This document shows, one piece after another, positions 45,380 through 57,900 of a stretch of DNA of 64,000 nt. This stretch comes from Cannabis sativa (lineage: Eukaryota; Streptophyta; Magnoliopsida; Rosales; Cannabaceae). Location of the stretch: positions 34,507,396 through 34,571,395 of the forward strand of contig NC_083603.1 of NCBI RefSeq assembly GCF_029168945.1, given 5' to 3'. The notes under the pieces were generated by a model that did no database searches, was not told the DNA's origin, and saw nothing but the letters and a program-made list of their open reading frames with translations. How positions within the stretch are numbered: the first letter of the stretch is position 1; every line of letters begins with the position of its first letter. The position numbers and the translations under genes were made by a program.

Positions 45380-47294
45380 TGTTGGAAATTATTTTACCAG
45401 GATCTAGATTTACTAACAAGTATGTTGGATTAACAACCTAATATGAATTCTAAAACAATGAAAATAAACACATATAAAGTTAGAAAACCTTACAGTGGGT
45501 GCAGCGGAATAATATGACTCCTTCCGTTCAGATCTCTAGCCCTTGATTCCTTTCTGTAGCAGAGCATCACCAAGATCTGAACCTGGATCTTCTTTTCTCC
45601 TTTTTGATGCAGAAATTCCATAGTCTTCCATACTATGATTGAGATACCACTTGATGTGTGTGGGCACTACTCATCTCACAAGGATTTCGAAATTTCTCTC
45701 TATTTTTCTCTCTCAATTTCGTGGCTCATCATGCATACAAGAGAAGAGAGCAAGGTTCCTTTATATAGGGAAAAGGGAGAGCACAACTTTCCAAATAAAA
45801 CAGTTTCCTTAATTACTGTGTAATCAATTAACTGCCTTATTTAGTGTGATCCACCACTTTCCTATTATAGCTAGGCTTTGATTAGCAATTACATGGCAAT
45901 TAAAAAATAAAAATAATAATTGGGAAACACAAAGGGAGTGCTTCGGCCATAGAGGGAATATGGGCCTCACTTGAATTTTGCAGTTTCCTCAATTTTATTT
46001 CAATTTCTCCAAAAATGCCATTTTTCCAATTCTAATCATTTAAATGCCAAAACTAATTATTTAATAACTAAAATAGATTATTAAATAATATTGTCATTTA
46101 AAATAATTATTAATCAGACATACAAAGTCTCTCAATTAATAATTAAACCTAGAAACCCTTTTCTTTACGATTTCATCCTTAAACTGTGAGAATTCATAAA
46201 GTAGACATAGTCTAACTTTTAGAATTATAATTGATTAATTAAAATCAATTAACTGAATCTTACAAGCAGTATGGCCTCAACTAGTATGGGGACCATGGGT
46301 CTATATAACCGAGCTTCCAATAAGTCGAACCGAATTTACCAAGTAAATTCCCTAACTTATTAATTCCTCATTGAATCCACACTTAGAACTTGGAATTGCA
46401 CTCTCAGTCATATAGAAACGCTCTATATGTTCCACGATATAGACACGTCATTAGTTATCCATTGTTATAACCCTAATGTGATCAATGATCCTCTATATAG
46501 ATGATTTACACTGTAAAGGGATTAAATTACCGTAACACCCTACAATGTATTTTATCCTTAAAACACTTAACCCTGTATAAATGATATTTCACCTAAGTGA
46601 AATGAGATCTCCACCATTTATCTTCGTTTGGTTAAGCTCGAAGGAAATCATCCTTTACTTCTATTTGCCAAATAGAAGCTATAGATTCCATATTTATGTT
46701 AGCGCTCCCCCACTCAATTGCACTACCGTGTTCCCAAAATGTACGTATTGCCCAGACTAAAGATTAGGCTTAACTAACAAATCAAAGAACACGAGTAACA
46801 CTCTTGAAATTGAGCCTAACCATATCAGGATTTCGATCATGTGATCTAGGATCAACATGTGATATTGAATTGAATAGATGTTTACGGTAAGTTTCAAAAT
46901 CTAATTCAAAGTTCAATATCGGTCCATTCCAATGCATACTCCATGCATCCGATACTGGTAAACTTTGCCAATGTCCTGGAAAGGACATAACACTTTTCCA
47001 AGGTGTAAGAATACCTATCGCTGATTATACCATGTCAGTCTAAATCCAGTGTTCTGACAAATCAGGGAATCAACTTTTGAACATATAATAAAGATTATAT
47101 TCCACTGTGCTGACAACACTATAATCTTTAACAAACTCATATGTTCTGGACTTAAAAAAAATTCATACATTATATTCATATAATCATGAAATAAATCATG
47201 TGAACCATGCAACATAAAATGTTATTTCTGATCTTTATTAATAAGTAAATCTGATTATATGAAATGAGTTTTATTTAGGGCATAAAACCCAACA
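45380..47294 (-). repeat. Solo LTR of the copia family, subfamily 2, with GTACA duplication
   Basis: It runs from TGTTGGAAATTATTTTACC to GGCATAAAACCCAACA, 1,915 bases. GTACA flanks it at 45375-45379 and 47295-47299. It belongs to the variant also seen at 59116-61029, with a distinct U3 start (TGTTGCATGGTTCACATG on the sense strand). Confidence 0.92.
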
Positions 47295-48054
47295 GTACAA
47301 TGACATTGCTTGGAAAGTACCCTTGAGTACGGTTGCCCAGAGTTTTGTCTATGGCTTAGAACCTGCAAGGAACTCTGCCTTTTGGCTTAGAACTTGCCAG
47401 GAACTCTGCCTTGCCTTAGCCTGATACGTGGTTTCTATAGGAACATTGGTCGATTCTTCTTTTCATGTACAGTTCTTGCAGGGCCTTGGCCTTATGCATT
47501 TGAACAGATTTTTTATTCATATTTGGCCTTGAAGCTTTCATGTTCTTGCTTTTGGCCTATATGCACTCTTTTTTCGAACACTACCATTGTTTAGCCTTAA
47601 AGCCTTTTACTATGGACATATGATCGTCTTGACTATCTCTTTATTGCCTTGACATGTAAGTATCTGAATTTACATTTTTTTAAGCTAAGCTTAAGTATGC
47701 CTGCACTTGACTTAGAGGCAGGTTTAGTAGCTTATTCTAAGCATTAAAATTTCTCTACATAAGTTCTCCGTGCTAGTTCAATGCATTGTACGGTGTAGGT
47801 TCCCCTCAAGTGAGCACACAAACTTACGGTGTCTTGGTCACTTGCAATTCACCAAGTTTCATAGATCTTTCTTGGGAGTTTTCTTGGGGGTGCTACCTGG
47901 TGTGCACATGTGGAACTAAAAAAAGAATAACTTTAAGAAGTTATCTATGTTAGCAAGTGGTTTAGACATAATCGGTCTTACGTGTAACAAAAGCTTACAA
48001 CTTAGTGTTTGCTTTTGAAATCACATTTTGGCTATCACTGCCTGAGATGTTAGG

Positions 48055-48210
48055 CAGAGGCCATCATTGAAGAGCGATGGGAGGCCATACCGGAAAAGCA
48101 ATGGGTACTATCTCTTTCATATTTGGCTACCTCTGCTGAGCTTACCATGCAAATGCCATCACTGAAGAGTGATGGGAGGCCATCGCTGAAGAGTGATGGG
48201 TGCTAGCTCT
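48055..48210. repeat. GATGGGAGGCCATC repeats in gypsy interior
   Basis: Units of GCCATCACTGAAGAGTGATGGG occur about four times (48060-48205), each a partial palindrome (CATCACT...AGTGATG). They are in the interior of the second gypsy element. Confidence 0.7.
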
Positions 48211-48462
48211 TTTGTGAATTCTTGCACGGTGAAATGTTAGAGGAACCACTATTACAAGTTGGCTAGTGAGAGCACTTACCAAGATGTTCTCTATTCCAGT
48301 ATTTTGGTAAAAGAGCTAACTCCAAGTTCTCGTTATACTCGCTAGGCTTGTATGCACCTTTATTGTTATCTTGTAACTTGGTGCGCGCCTTTTTAGTTGG
48401 GTCCAAGCATGCTTGTTACAGGATCTTTGTTCCCAAAGAATATTCTTCCAGGAGTAAGTCTC

Positions 48463-50362
48463 TGTTGGGTTTTATGCCCTAAATAAAACTCATTTCAATA
48501 TAATCAGATTTACTTATTAATATAGATCAGAAATAACATTTAATGTTGCATGGTTCACATGATTTATTTCATGATTATATGTACATAATGTATAAATTCA
48601 TCTGAAACCCTTTTCACATACTTGATCCTGTTTATTGTATTGTCAACACATTGGAAAGTAAACATGACTATGTGAATAAAGTTTCCTAGATTTATCAGAC
48701 ACAGGGTTTTACTGATATGATAATCTACAACAAGAGTTTACTTGCATTTGGAGAAATGCTATGTTCTTTCAAGAACATTGGTTAAAGTAAAGCTCAGGTT
48801 GGATGCATGGAGTATGCATCGGAAGAGACCGATATTGAACTTTGACTTAGATTTATTAAACTTAGTGTAAAATCTATTGAAGTCAATATCGCCTAGTTGA
48901 TCCTAGATCAAATGATCTTAATCCTGTTATGATTAGGCTCAATCTCAGGAGGGTATTCATGTTCTTTGATTTGTTAGTTAAGCCTACTTTTAGGTCAGGG
49001 TGATACGTACATTTTGGGAACACGGTAGTGCAATTGAGTGGGAGCGCTAACATAAACATGGAATCTATAGCTTCTATCTGGCGAATAGTAAGTAAAGGAT
49101 GATCTCCTTCAAGCTTGAACAAACGAAAATAAATGGTGGAGTACTCATTTCACATAAGCTGAAATATCATTTATACGGGGTTAAGTGTTTTAAGGATTAA
49201 ATACATTGTAGGGTGTAACGGTAATCTAATCCCTTTATAGTGTAGATTATTCATATAGAGGATCATTGATCAAATTAGAATTATAACAATGGATAACTAA
49301 TGATGTGTCTATATGGTGGAACATATAGAGCATTCTATATACTGAGAGTGCAATTCTAAGTTCTATGCGTGGATTCAACGAATAATCAATAAGTCAGTGA
49401 GTTTAGGTTATAAATTCTTGATCTGCTTATTGGAAGCTCGGTTATATAGGCCCATGGTCCCCCCACTAGTTGAGATAATATTGCTAGTAAGACTCATATA
49501 ATTGGTTTTGATTAATCAATTATAATTCTCAATTTAGACTATGTCTATTTGTGAATTTTTCACTAAGTAAGGACGAAATTGTAAAGAAAGAGTTTTAGGG
49601 GCATATTTGTTAATTATGATACTTTGTATGGTTCAATTAATAAATATGATAAATGACAATATTATTTAATAATTATTTATAGTTATTAAATAGTTAGAAT
49701 TGGCATTCAAATGGTTGAATTAGAAAATTGGCATTTTTGAGAAAATCAGATGCAGAAAAGATAAAACTGTAAAATTGCAAAAATTGAAGCCCAAATCCAT
49801 ACTGTATTGGGCCGACCACTTTTGTAGGATTTTACCTCTGATATTTTCATTATTTTAATGCCAAATAATTCAAACCTAACCCTAGTGGAATGCTATATAT
49901 AGATAGTGAAGGCTTCACGAAATTTTCACTTAACTTTCTACTTTTTCGTTCAGAGAAAAACCTGAGCCTTCTCTCTCTAAACTCTAGCCGCCACTTCTTC
50001 TCTTTCTTCTTCCTTAAGATTTCGAAATCACTTAGTGATTAGAGTAGTGCCCACACACAGCAAGTGATACCTCAATCATAGTGAGGAAGATCGTGAAGAA
50101 AGACTTTCAGCAAGAAGGAGTTTCAACACTAAAGAAGGAGAGAAAGAGATCCAGGTTCAGATCTTGATAATACTCTGCGACAGAAAGGATACAAGGGTTA
50201 GAGATCTGAACGGAAGGAGTCATATTATTCCGCTGCACCCAATGTAAGGTTTCTAATACTTTATATGTGTTTATTTCATAATCGTTTTAGAAGTTCATAT
50301 TTAGGGTGTTAATCAACATACTTGTGAGTAGATCTAAGATCCTGGTAAAATAATTTCCAACA
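48463..50362 (+). repeat. 5' LTR, recombinant between two subfamilies
   Basis: The first about 135 bases match the subfamily of the solo LTR at 45380-47294 (TGTTGCATGGTTCACATG, CATGATTATAT). From TATAAATTCA near 48590 onward, the sequence matches the subfamily of 42161-44030 (ACCCTTTTCACATACTTG). A TATA box TATATATAG is near 49894. Confidence 0.85.
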
Positions 50363-50635
50363 ACTGGCCTTAGAGACATGGTAATTGATTTGCTTAGAAG
50401 AAATTTGGACTTAAAACGATTTGTTTGATGTTTTGGATGGTATCATGTTGTGTTGAGTGCTATATGATGATTGATTGATGTTTGTGAATTTTCGTAAAAA
50501 ATAATGGAAATTCTGTTTCTGGAATTGTTTTTATTGGATAGTAAGGAAAAAGTTAAGCAATTTACTTTTTTACAGAACTCAATTTCGATTTAATTTGAAT
50601 TAGTTATGATTTTTTGAAGTTTCAAAAATATCGGG

Positions 50636-50750
50636 GTGGTGTCACTGCACCACGCGCGCGCGGAAATCATGCAGCACCTTTGCTGCGCCGTGTTTCCTCG
50701 CCCAAGCACTCCCATTCGCGCCCATGGACAGTGTGCAATGCATACTGTCC
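50636..50750 (+). other. GC-rich leader island with three predicted RNA hairpins (copy 2)
   Basis: GTGGTG...CACCAC (50636-50653), GCAGCA-CCTT-TGCTGC (50671-50686) and GGACAGTGTG / CATACTGTCC (50726-50750, one G-U pair). The third stem differs from copy 1 at several positions, yet stays paired: T-A became C-G, G-C became A-T, A-T became G-U. The 13 bases after it (GTACAGCTCGCAA) are unchanged in both copies. Confidence 0.6.
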
Positions 50751-52724
50751 GTACAGCTCGCAATTTTTTTGTTTTTCTTCGATTTTTCATGCTATTTCAT
50801 GGATTTAACTTCCGATTTTTTGTGTAGTTTTATATTTAGACATTTACTATTCCTAATTCAATTCTAAATATCATAATTAAATTAATTAATTTTTTTTAAA
50901 ATTAATTCATGATATTAGTGTAATTTGAATTTGAAAATAGTAAATATCTATCTTTTTGCTTAATTATTTATCTTATTTTTAAATTTGATTATATCTTATC
51001 TTATTTTTAAATTTAAGGTCAGATTTTAAATTTTTAAATTAATTATTTTTTTTAAATAATTTGACCTTATTTAAATTTAAAATAAGATAACTATAATCAT
51101 GTAAATTTAAATAGAAGTAAGATATTTTGCTAATTTTTTAAATTTTGTTATTTTATTTATTTAAATTAAATCATAAAATCTGAAAAAAGATATTTATTTA
51201 TCTTTTTTATTTTTATTGAATATTTAATTTATAAAATAACATTAACTTTTTAAAAGTAGTTAGCAAATTTTGAAATGATATTTAGGTTAGTTGAAACCTA
51301 ATTTTTCAAAATTGTAGGTTTAATTTTAAATATGATTTTATTAATTTCGAATATATATATATATATATTTTATTATATTATTATTTTATTTTTCGAAAAT
51401 AAATATTTTTTTTATTTAATTATTTTTCGAAATTTAATTATTTAAAATTAAATAAATCCTATATCCAACTATCCAGCTAACCTTGTTGCAGGAGTATGTA
51501 TTTTAGCTTGTTTGTAAGTTTTTAAAACCTATTATTGCTTGATTTCAAATAGCCATGGTTAACTTGTTGACAGATCCAATGATCTGATTTTAACTCATGG
51601 CTCCCTTGGTTAAGTAAATAATTTGTAACAGGTAATTTTCACAATCTTCTTTCATCTGTGTATGACCTAGCAACATGATAGGATCCATCCAAATTGTGTG
51701 CCTGTGTGAGCCTATATGTTTAATTTTGTTATAGATGCATATAGGTTGTTGTTGCTAAATAAAATATCATAGTTTTTGATAGATTTTATTTAGGCCCATT
51801 TAGTTTTGGGCCTATTCAATTAATAACAGTTGTTCATTTTAAGGTTAAATTCCTCTCTTTTGGGCTTTGTGTGAGAGTTGGGAGCCATAGAAGTGGGTAC
51901 GACATACTGAACCCACCACTCCCTCACATGAACTACCCCAATTGTGAAGGTCCATTTGCCTGATTTGAATAACTGTACTTGGTTAATTAAATTAGTTTAA
52001 CCTAATAAAATTGATTAGCAACATAATTAATTTCATTTATTTGAAATTAATTTAAGAAAACCATAGTTTAAAGAATTTTATTCTAAGCTAAACTATATGT
52101 ATTTTCTTGTATTTAATTAAATATAGAATTATAACCAACTAGATTCTTTCTGAAGTTTAATTTAAATTTTTCATTAAATATTCTTATTTAAGTTGAAAAT
52201 TAGTTATCTCTAACTAATCAACTTAAATTTGAATATCTTTTGAATTTTAAATTTCAAAATTAAGTTGAGGTATTTTAGGAATTGGTTATTAAGATTTTTT
52301 AGATATTTTTTAAGTTGATATTTTTTCAAATATTAACTTAAAATGGAATATTTTCAAATTAAGTGGTTACAACTTAATTTTTGATATTTAGTTAAATTTA
52401 AATTTAAAAATATTTAAGTTCTAGATTTTTTCTAATACAACTTAAATTAGATATTTTTTCAAATTTTGTGGAAAAGATATTTAGTCAAATAAGATATTTT
52501 CTAGATAGTTATTTCTAGAACTACTTATTATTTCTAATATTAAATAGGAAAATATTATACATTGTGAAATTAAATATTTAAATAATTAATTTTGGTACAA
52601 TTTATTTTAAGTATATTTTTTCCTAGTATTAAACTAGAGATTAATATTTAAGCCTTCTCTACACTTAATTATTTATTTCTTGAATTTAATACATTTAATT
52701 AAATTAAAAATTAAATATCTAAGT
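50751..52724 (+). other. AT-rich leader remainder, homologous to 38775-40650
   Basis: No coding signal. Shared landmarks with the other element include TTGTTGCAGGAGTATGT and ATAGATGCATATAGGTTG. It ends abruptly in the truncated 3' LTR at TTGATTAGAG. Confidence 0.6.
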
Positions 52725-53051
52725 TGATTAGAGTAGTGCCCACACACAGCAAGTGATACCTCAATCATAGTGAGGAAGATCGTGAAGAAAGACTTTCAGC
52801 AAGAAGGAGTTTCAACACTAAAGAAGGAGAGAAAGAGATCCAGGTTCAGATCTTGATAATACTCTGCGACAGAAAGGATACAAGGGTTAGAGATCTGAAC
52901 GGAAGGAGTCATATTATTCCGCTGCACCCAATGTAAGGTTTCTAATACTTTATATGTGTTTATTTCATAATCGTTTTAGAAGTTCATATTTAGGGTGTTA
53001 ATCAACATACTTGTGAGTAAATCTAAGATCCTGGTAAAATAATTTCCAACA
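52725..53051 (+). repeat. Truncated 3' LTR
   Basis: It starts at GATTAGAGTAGTGCCC, corresponding to about 50036 in the 5' LTR, and runs to TTTCCAACA. One difference is visible (GAGTAAATC against GAGTAGATC). The first about 1.57 kb of the LTR and all gag-pol were lost in one deletion. Confidence 0.9.
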
Positions 53052-53228
53052 GTCTCTTACAAAGAATTTCTTTCCTCGATCTGTTTGTTGAAGGGCCTGG
53101 TAACTCTTTGTGGGCAGACATGCTGCTTTGAGTTGGCTTGGACTCTTCTTTTTCACTTTTGTAAAGGGATCTTGCTAGCAATGGCTCACTTCTTGGTCAT
53201 AGTAGACCAAAAGTATGAGAGCAGACTG

Positions 53229-55099
53229 TGTTGGAATTATTTTACCAGGATCTTAGATCTACTCACAAGTATGTTGATTAACATCCTAAATATGAACTTC
53301 TAAAACGATTATAAATAAACACATATAAAGTATGAGGAACCTTACATTGGGTGCAACAGAATAATATGTCTCCTTCCCCTCAGATCTCTAACCCTTGTAT
53401 CCTTTCTGTCGCAGAGTATTATCAAGATCTGAGCCCGAATGTCCTTCTTTGTTGAATCTGAATTCTTCACGATCTTCCACACTATGATTGAGGCACCACT
53501 TGCTGTGTGTGGGCACTACTTTATCACTAAGGGATTTCGAAATAATCAAAGAAGAAGGAAGAAGAAGAGGTGGCGGCTAGGTTTTTAAAGATAGCTCAGG
53601 ATTTTCTCTGAAAGGAATAAGATGCATGTTACTTTCCTGAAGCCATCACTTTCTATTTATAGAATACCACATAGGGTTAGGGTTGAATTATATGGCATTA
53701 AAATAATGAAAATATTAAATGATAAAGCCTATGCAAGTGGCCGGCCATGGGTTGTGGATATGGGCCTTATTTTTGCAATTTTACTTTTTTATCATTTCTG
53801 CATCCCATTTTCTCAAAAACGCCAATTTTCAAATTCAACCATTTAAATGTAAATTTCAAGTATTTAATAACTATAATTAATTATTAAATAATATTGTCAT
53901 TTATTATATTTATTAATTAGACTAACCGAAGTCTCTTAATTAACAAATATACCCTATAAACTCTTTCTTTACAGTTTCGCCCTTGCTTAGTGATAAATTC
54001 ACAAATAGACATAGTCTAATTACAGAATTATAATTGATTAATCAAAACCAATTAAATGAGTCTTACAAGTAGTATTGTCTCAACTAGTGTGGGGACCATG
54101 GGCCTATATATCCGAGCTTCCAATAAGCAGATCAAGAATTTACCTCTTAAATTCACTGACTTATTAATTCTTCGTTGAATCCACGCATAGAACTTAGAAT
54201 TGCACTCTCAGCTATATAGAACGCTCTATATGTTCCACCATATAGACACGCTATTAATTATCCATTGTTATAATCCTAATTTGATCAATGATCCTCTATA
54301 TCGATGATCTACACTGTAAAGGGATCAAATTATCGTAACACCCTACAATGTGTTTTATCCTTAAAACACTTAACCCCGTATAAATGATATTTCAGCTAAG
54401 TGAAATGAGTACTCCACCATTTATTTTTGTTTGGTCAAGCTCGAAGGAAATCATCTTTTACTTTCTATTCGCCAGATAGAAGCTATAGATTCCATATTTA
54501 TGTTAGCGCTCCCACTCAATTGTACTACCATGTTCCCAAAATGTACGTATGACCCTGACCCAAAAGTAGGCTTAACTAACAAATCAAAGAACACGAATAT
54601 TACTCTTGAGATTGAACCTAATCATATCAGGATTAAGATCAATTGATCTAGGATCAGCTAGGTGATATTGAATTGAATAGATATTACGGTAAGTTTAATA
54701 AATCTATGTCAAAGTTCAATATCGGTCCCTTCCAATGCATACTCCATGCATACAACCCAAGCTTTACTTTAACCAATGCTCTGGAAAAAACATAGCATTT
54801 CTCCAAATGCAAGTAAACTCTGTTGTAGATTGTCATATCAGTAAAACCCCAGTGTTCTCATAAATCTAGGAATCTTTAATCATATAGTCATGTTTACTTT
54901 ACACTGTGCTGACAACACAATAAACAGAAACAAGTATGTGAAAAGGGTTTGGATGAATTTATAAATCAAATAGACAAATAATTGATAAGGTGAACCAAAA
55001 CATACACAAATGAATGAAAAATACTTCTTTTTCTTTATTGATATTGAATAATACGGATTACATTGAAAATGAGTTTTATTTAGGGTATAAAACCCAACA
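53229..55099 (-). repeat. Solo LTR of the copia family with GACTG duplication
   Basis: It runs from TGTTGGAATTATTTTACC to GGTATAAAACCCAACA, 1,871 bases, flanked by GACTG at 53224-53228 and 55100-55104. It belongs with the 34670/42161 subfamily. Confidence 0.92.
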
Positions 55100-55534
55100 G
55101 ACTGTTGGTGGATCGAGCCAGCCAGTGTACATACCAGGTGGCCACCCGTGTTGAGGGAGCATTACCTGACCAATTAGATGAGGCTATGGCTGGCTAGCGT
55201 TTGGAGGTAGTGGTCAGCCAGGTTGTTGATTCCATGGCCGACCAGCCTACTGAGGCCATGGTTGGCCAACCTTTGGAGGCCAGGTCGATGCTGCAGTTCG
55301 ATCCCTTCTGCCCATAGTTGGCTTTACCCCCCGACATGATTGTCGTAGAGCCTTTATGCACTCATTTCAATAGTTATTCAGCTTCTTTCTTGGTAACACT
55401 TCTTAGAGGTGGTATTGGGATACCACATCTATGCGTTATGTTGTCTAGGATTGGACACCCAGCAAATATCTTCCTTAACCCTACTTTCTGGCAAGGTTTT
55501 TGTTTGGAGGTATGCTGCTAAAGGTGTATCCATA

Positions 55535-55699
55535 TTAGTTGTTTAACATGTCTATTTCTTTTGAAATATGGATGCTTAGTTCTTTGAAGAATTGAGCGGG
55601 TACCAAGTTTGCCTTAGTTGTCAAGGAGCAGCTGGCTAGTCGAGCGAGTGCTTCCGCTATTGCGTTGTCTTTGGGGACTTTCCTTTTAGTACATCCTTT
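55535..55699 (-). pseudogene. Gypsy RNase H C-terminal remnant
   Basis: The minus strand reads VPKDNAIAEALARLAS, then VPAQFFKELSI. This matches the end of the second RNase H domain and the linker to integrase in Tat elements (compare IPREKNAHADCLAKLAS in the element at left). It is cut by the CACTA end at 55700 and by a stop at 55535. It identifies the host element as gypsy, minus strand. Confidence 0.65.
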
Positions 55700-55994
55700 C
55701 ACTACAACATTTTTGGTCATTAGCGGCGAACCCTATCCGCCGCTAATAATAGTGGTATTAGCGGTGGACCCCAATGTCCGTGGCTAATAATGGCCGTTTA
55801 TTTTTTTTATAAAAATTATTAGCGGCGGGCTGTCCGCCGCTAATGCCCACTGCAATTGTTCAACCGCTAATGAATGGGCGGGATAAATCCCACCCATTCA
55901 GTTCGAATATTTATAGCGGCTGTTAAAAAATAAAAAATTTAATTAATGACTATTAGCGGCAGAATTCCGTCGCTAATAGTCCGCTGCTACACCC

Positions 55995-56002
55995 TCTATA
56001 TA
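55995..56002 (+). promoter_or_regulatory. TATA box of the CACTA transposase gene
   Basis: CCCTCTATATATACTCC lies just after the subterminal repeats. Predicted noncoding exons: about 56025-56224 (donor GTACGT at 56225) and 56746-56807 (acceptor TTTTCAG, donor GTATGT at 56808). The last acceptor AATTGTAG ends at 57900, immediately before the transposase ATG. All are signal-based predictions. Confidence 0.5.
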
Positions 56003-57900
56003 TACTCCATCAGCCCCATTTCCCCCATTTTCTGCTTCTTCTCTTTAAATTTCAAATTCATTTTCCCCCCATTTCTCCACCACCCGACCCCCTTGGTTGC
56101 CCAACACCCCGGCCCCGTTGACGCACCACCACCTCGACCCCCACACTCGGAGCAGCCGACGGTCCACCACCGTCCACCTCTTGAGCAGCTGACCACCACC
56201 ACCGGCCATTGTTCTCCATTTTTGGTACGTATTGATTTTTAATTTTACATTTGATATTATATAGTTTTAGGTTTTAAATTGGTATATACAATGTGTATAT
56301 AAATATAAATCTATATATTTTAGGTTTTAAATAATTTTGTGTATAAATATATATAGATAATTTTAGGGTTTATAAATTTAGATATTTATATATAAAAATC
56401 TGTATATATATATCTGTGTGTATCTAAAATTGGGTATATGAGTTTTGAATTTTTTATTTGTTTTTATGTGTGTATATATACATATTAATCTGTGTGTATA
56501 TATTTTTTTATGTGCGTATATATATATTAATATGTATATATAATATAAATATTATATATATTGTATTGTATTATTTTATAAAATATATATACTGTATATA
56601 TAAACTATATAGTATCTGGTAATGTGTATATATAATATAGATTTTGTATATAGTTTTTGAAATTATCTATATTGTATTTTATTATTTTGTAAATTTTTTT
56701 TATTAATTTCTGTAATTTATAATATATTATTCTTGTTATTTTCAGATTGGAGTAAAAGATTTTTAGTAGTTTGGAGAAGGTCTACACAAAAAAATCTTTT
56801 TTGAAAGGTATGTTTTTAATAATATGTATTTGTTTAAGAAATATTAGATTTCATTTAAATTAAATAAGTTTGTTTGTTATGTTTAAATTGTAATATTATC
56901 ATAAAAAAAGAGAATAATGAAAAAATTTAAAAAATAGAATTTATTATAAATTTATTTTATAAAGGTAAAATTTTAATTTCAAGAAATAAATAAAATTTTT
57001 ATAGCTTTATACATAATTTTTTTTTAAATAATAATGTTTGTTTTAATAAAGTAATTAGTTTTTATTTATATAAATTTAAAAAATAATTTTAGTAATTTGT
57101 TATTTTTAAATAAATTAATAGATAACTTTAATATTATAAATTAAAAAGTTTAATAAGAAGAATTTATTTATTTTTTTAATTTAAATATAAATTGTAATTA
57201 AATGAATAAAATTTTTGTTTAAGTTTTTAATAAATAATTGTGTATGTAATTTTATGTTGGTATAAAAAATTAAGAATAATAAATAAATAAGAGAATGATA
57301 ATTTTTATGAATTTTTTTGATGAAGATAAATTTGTAATTTTAGAAATTAAATATAAAATTATTTTAATTTTTAATAATTAATGATTAATATTAATTTATG
57401 AAATAGTAATAATTTGTTTAACAGAATAATTATTTTATAATTATTTAAATTTAGAAACTAAGTTTATTAATTTTGTTTATATAAATTAATGAATAACCTT
57501 AAAATTAAAAAGTAAAATTTAAAAAGTTGATAAAAGAGTAATTTGTTCATTATTTTAATTTAAGTATTAATTATAATTTAACGAATAATTTTTTTATTTA
57601 AATATGTGTTTAATTAATAAAATATTGATAAAATTTTATAATAATAGTTAATAATAAATATTTGAAAAGAGTATATCAATGCTTTGGTATACTTATAAAT
57701 GTATACCATAGTTTTGCTATATTTAAAAATATATCATAGTTTTTGTGTAGTTGCAAATAAAGTCTAGAACAAAATTGTTCTGCACTTTTTTTACAATATA
57801 CAGGAGCGATGGATACACATGGCAAAATTTGCAATAAAATTTCATAACACTTTACAAATCATTAAAATTTTTAATACTTCATTTGTCGCCTAAATTGTAG

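Larger units (their letters stand above)
48463..53051 (+). mobile_element. Deleted copia-family element with GTCTC target duplication
   Basis: A full 5' LTR (48463-50362) is followed by a primer site, about 2.36 kb of leader and only the last 327 bases of the 3' LTR (52725-53051). GTCTC flanks at 48458-48462 and 53052-53056. No gag or pol is left. The two LTR ends show a single difference where they overlap, so the insertion is young. Confidence 0.9.
33922..55699 (-). mobile_element. Second Tat-like gypsy element, split by five insertions, right part lost to view
   Basis: Once the copia family insertions are removed, the remaining blocks (33922-34669, 44102-45379, 47295-48462, 53052-53228, 55100-55699) read through continuously across duplicated target sites. 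The left end is an LTR. A polypurine tract follows it, and at the right a remnant of the RNase H end appears, so the element runs on the minus strand with its 3' LTR at left. Reading frames for integrase are not recognisable. The CACTA insertion at 55700 and the window end hide the rest. Confidence 0.75.

Noticed and set aside
55946..56242. Proline-rich 98-codon frame
   Set aside because: It straddles the TATA box and predicted noncoding exon 1 of the CACTA gene, so it is more likely leader sequence.
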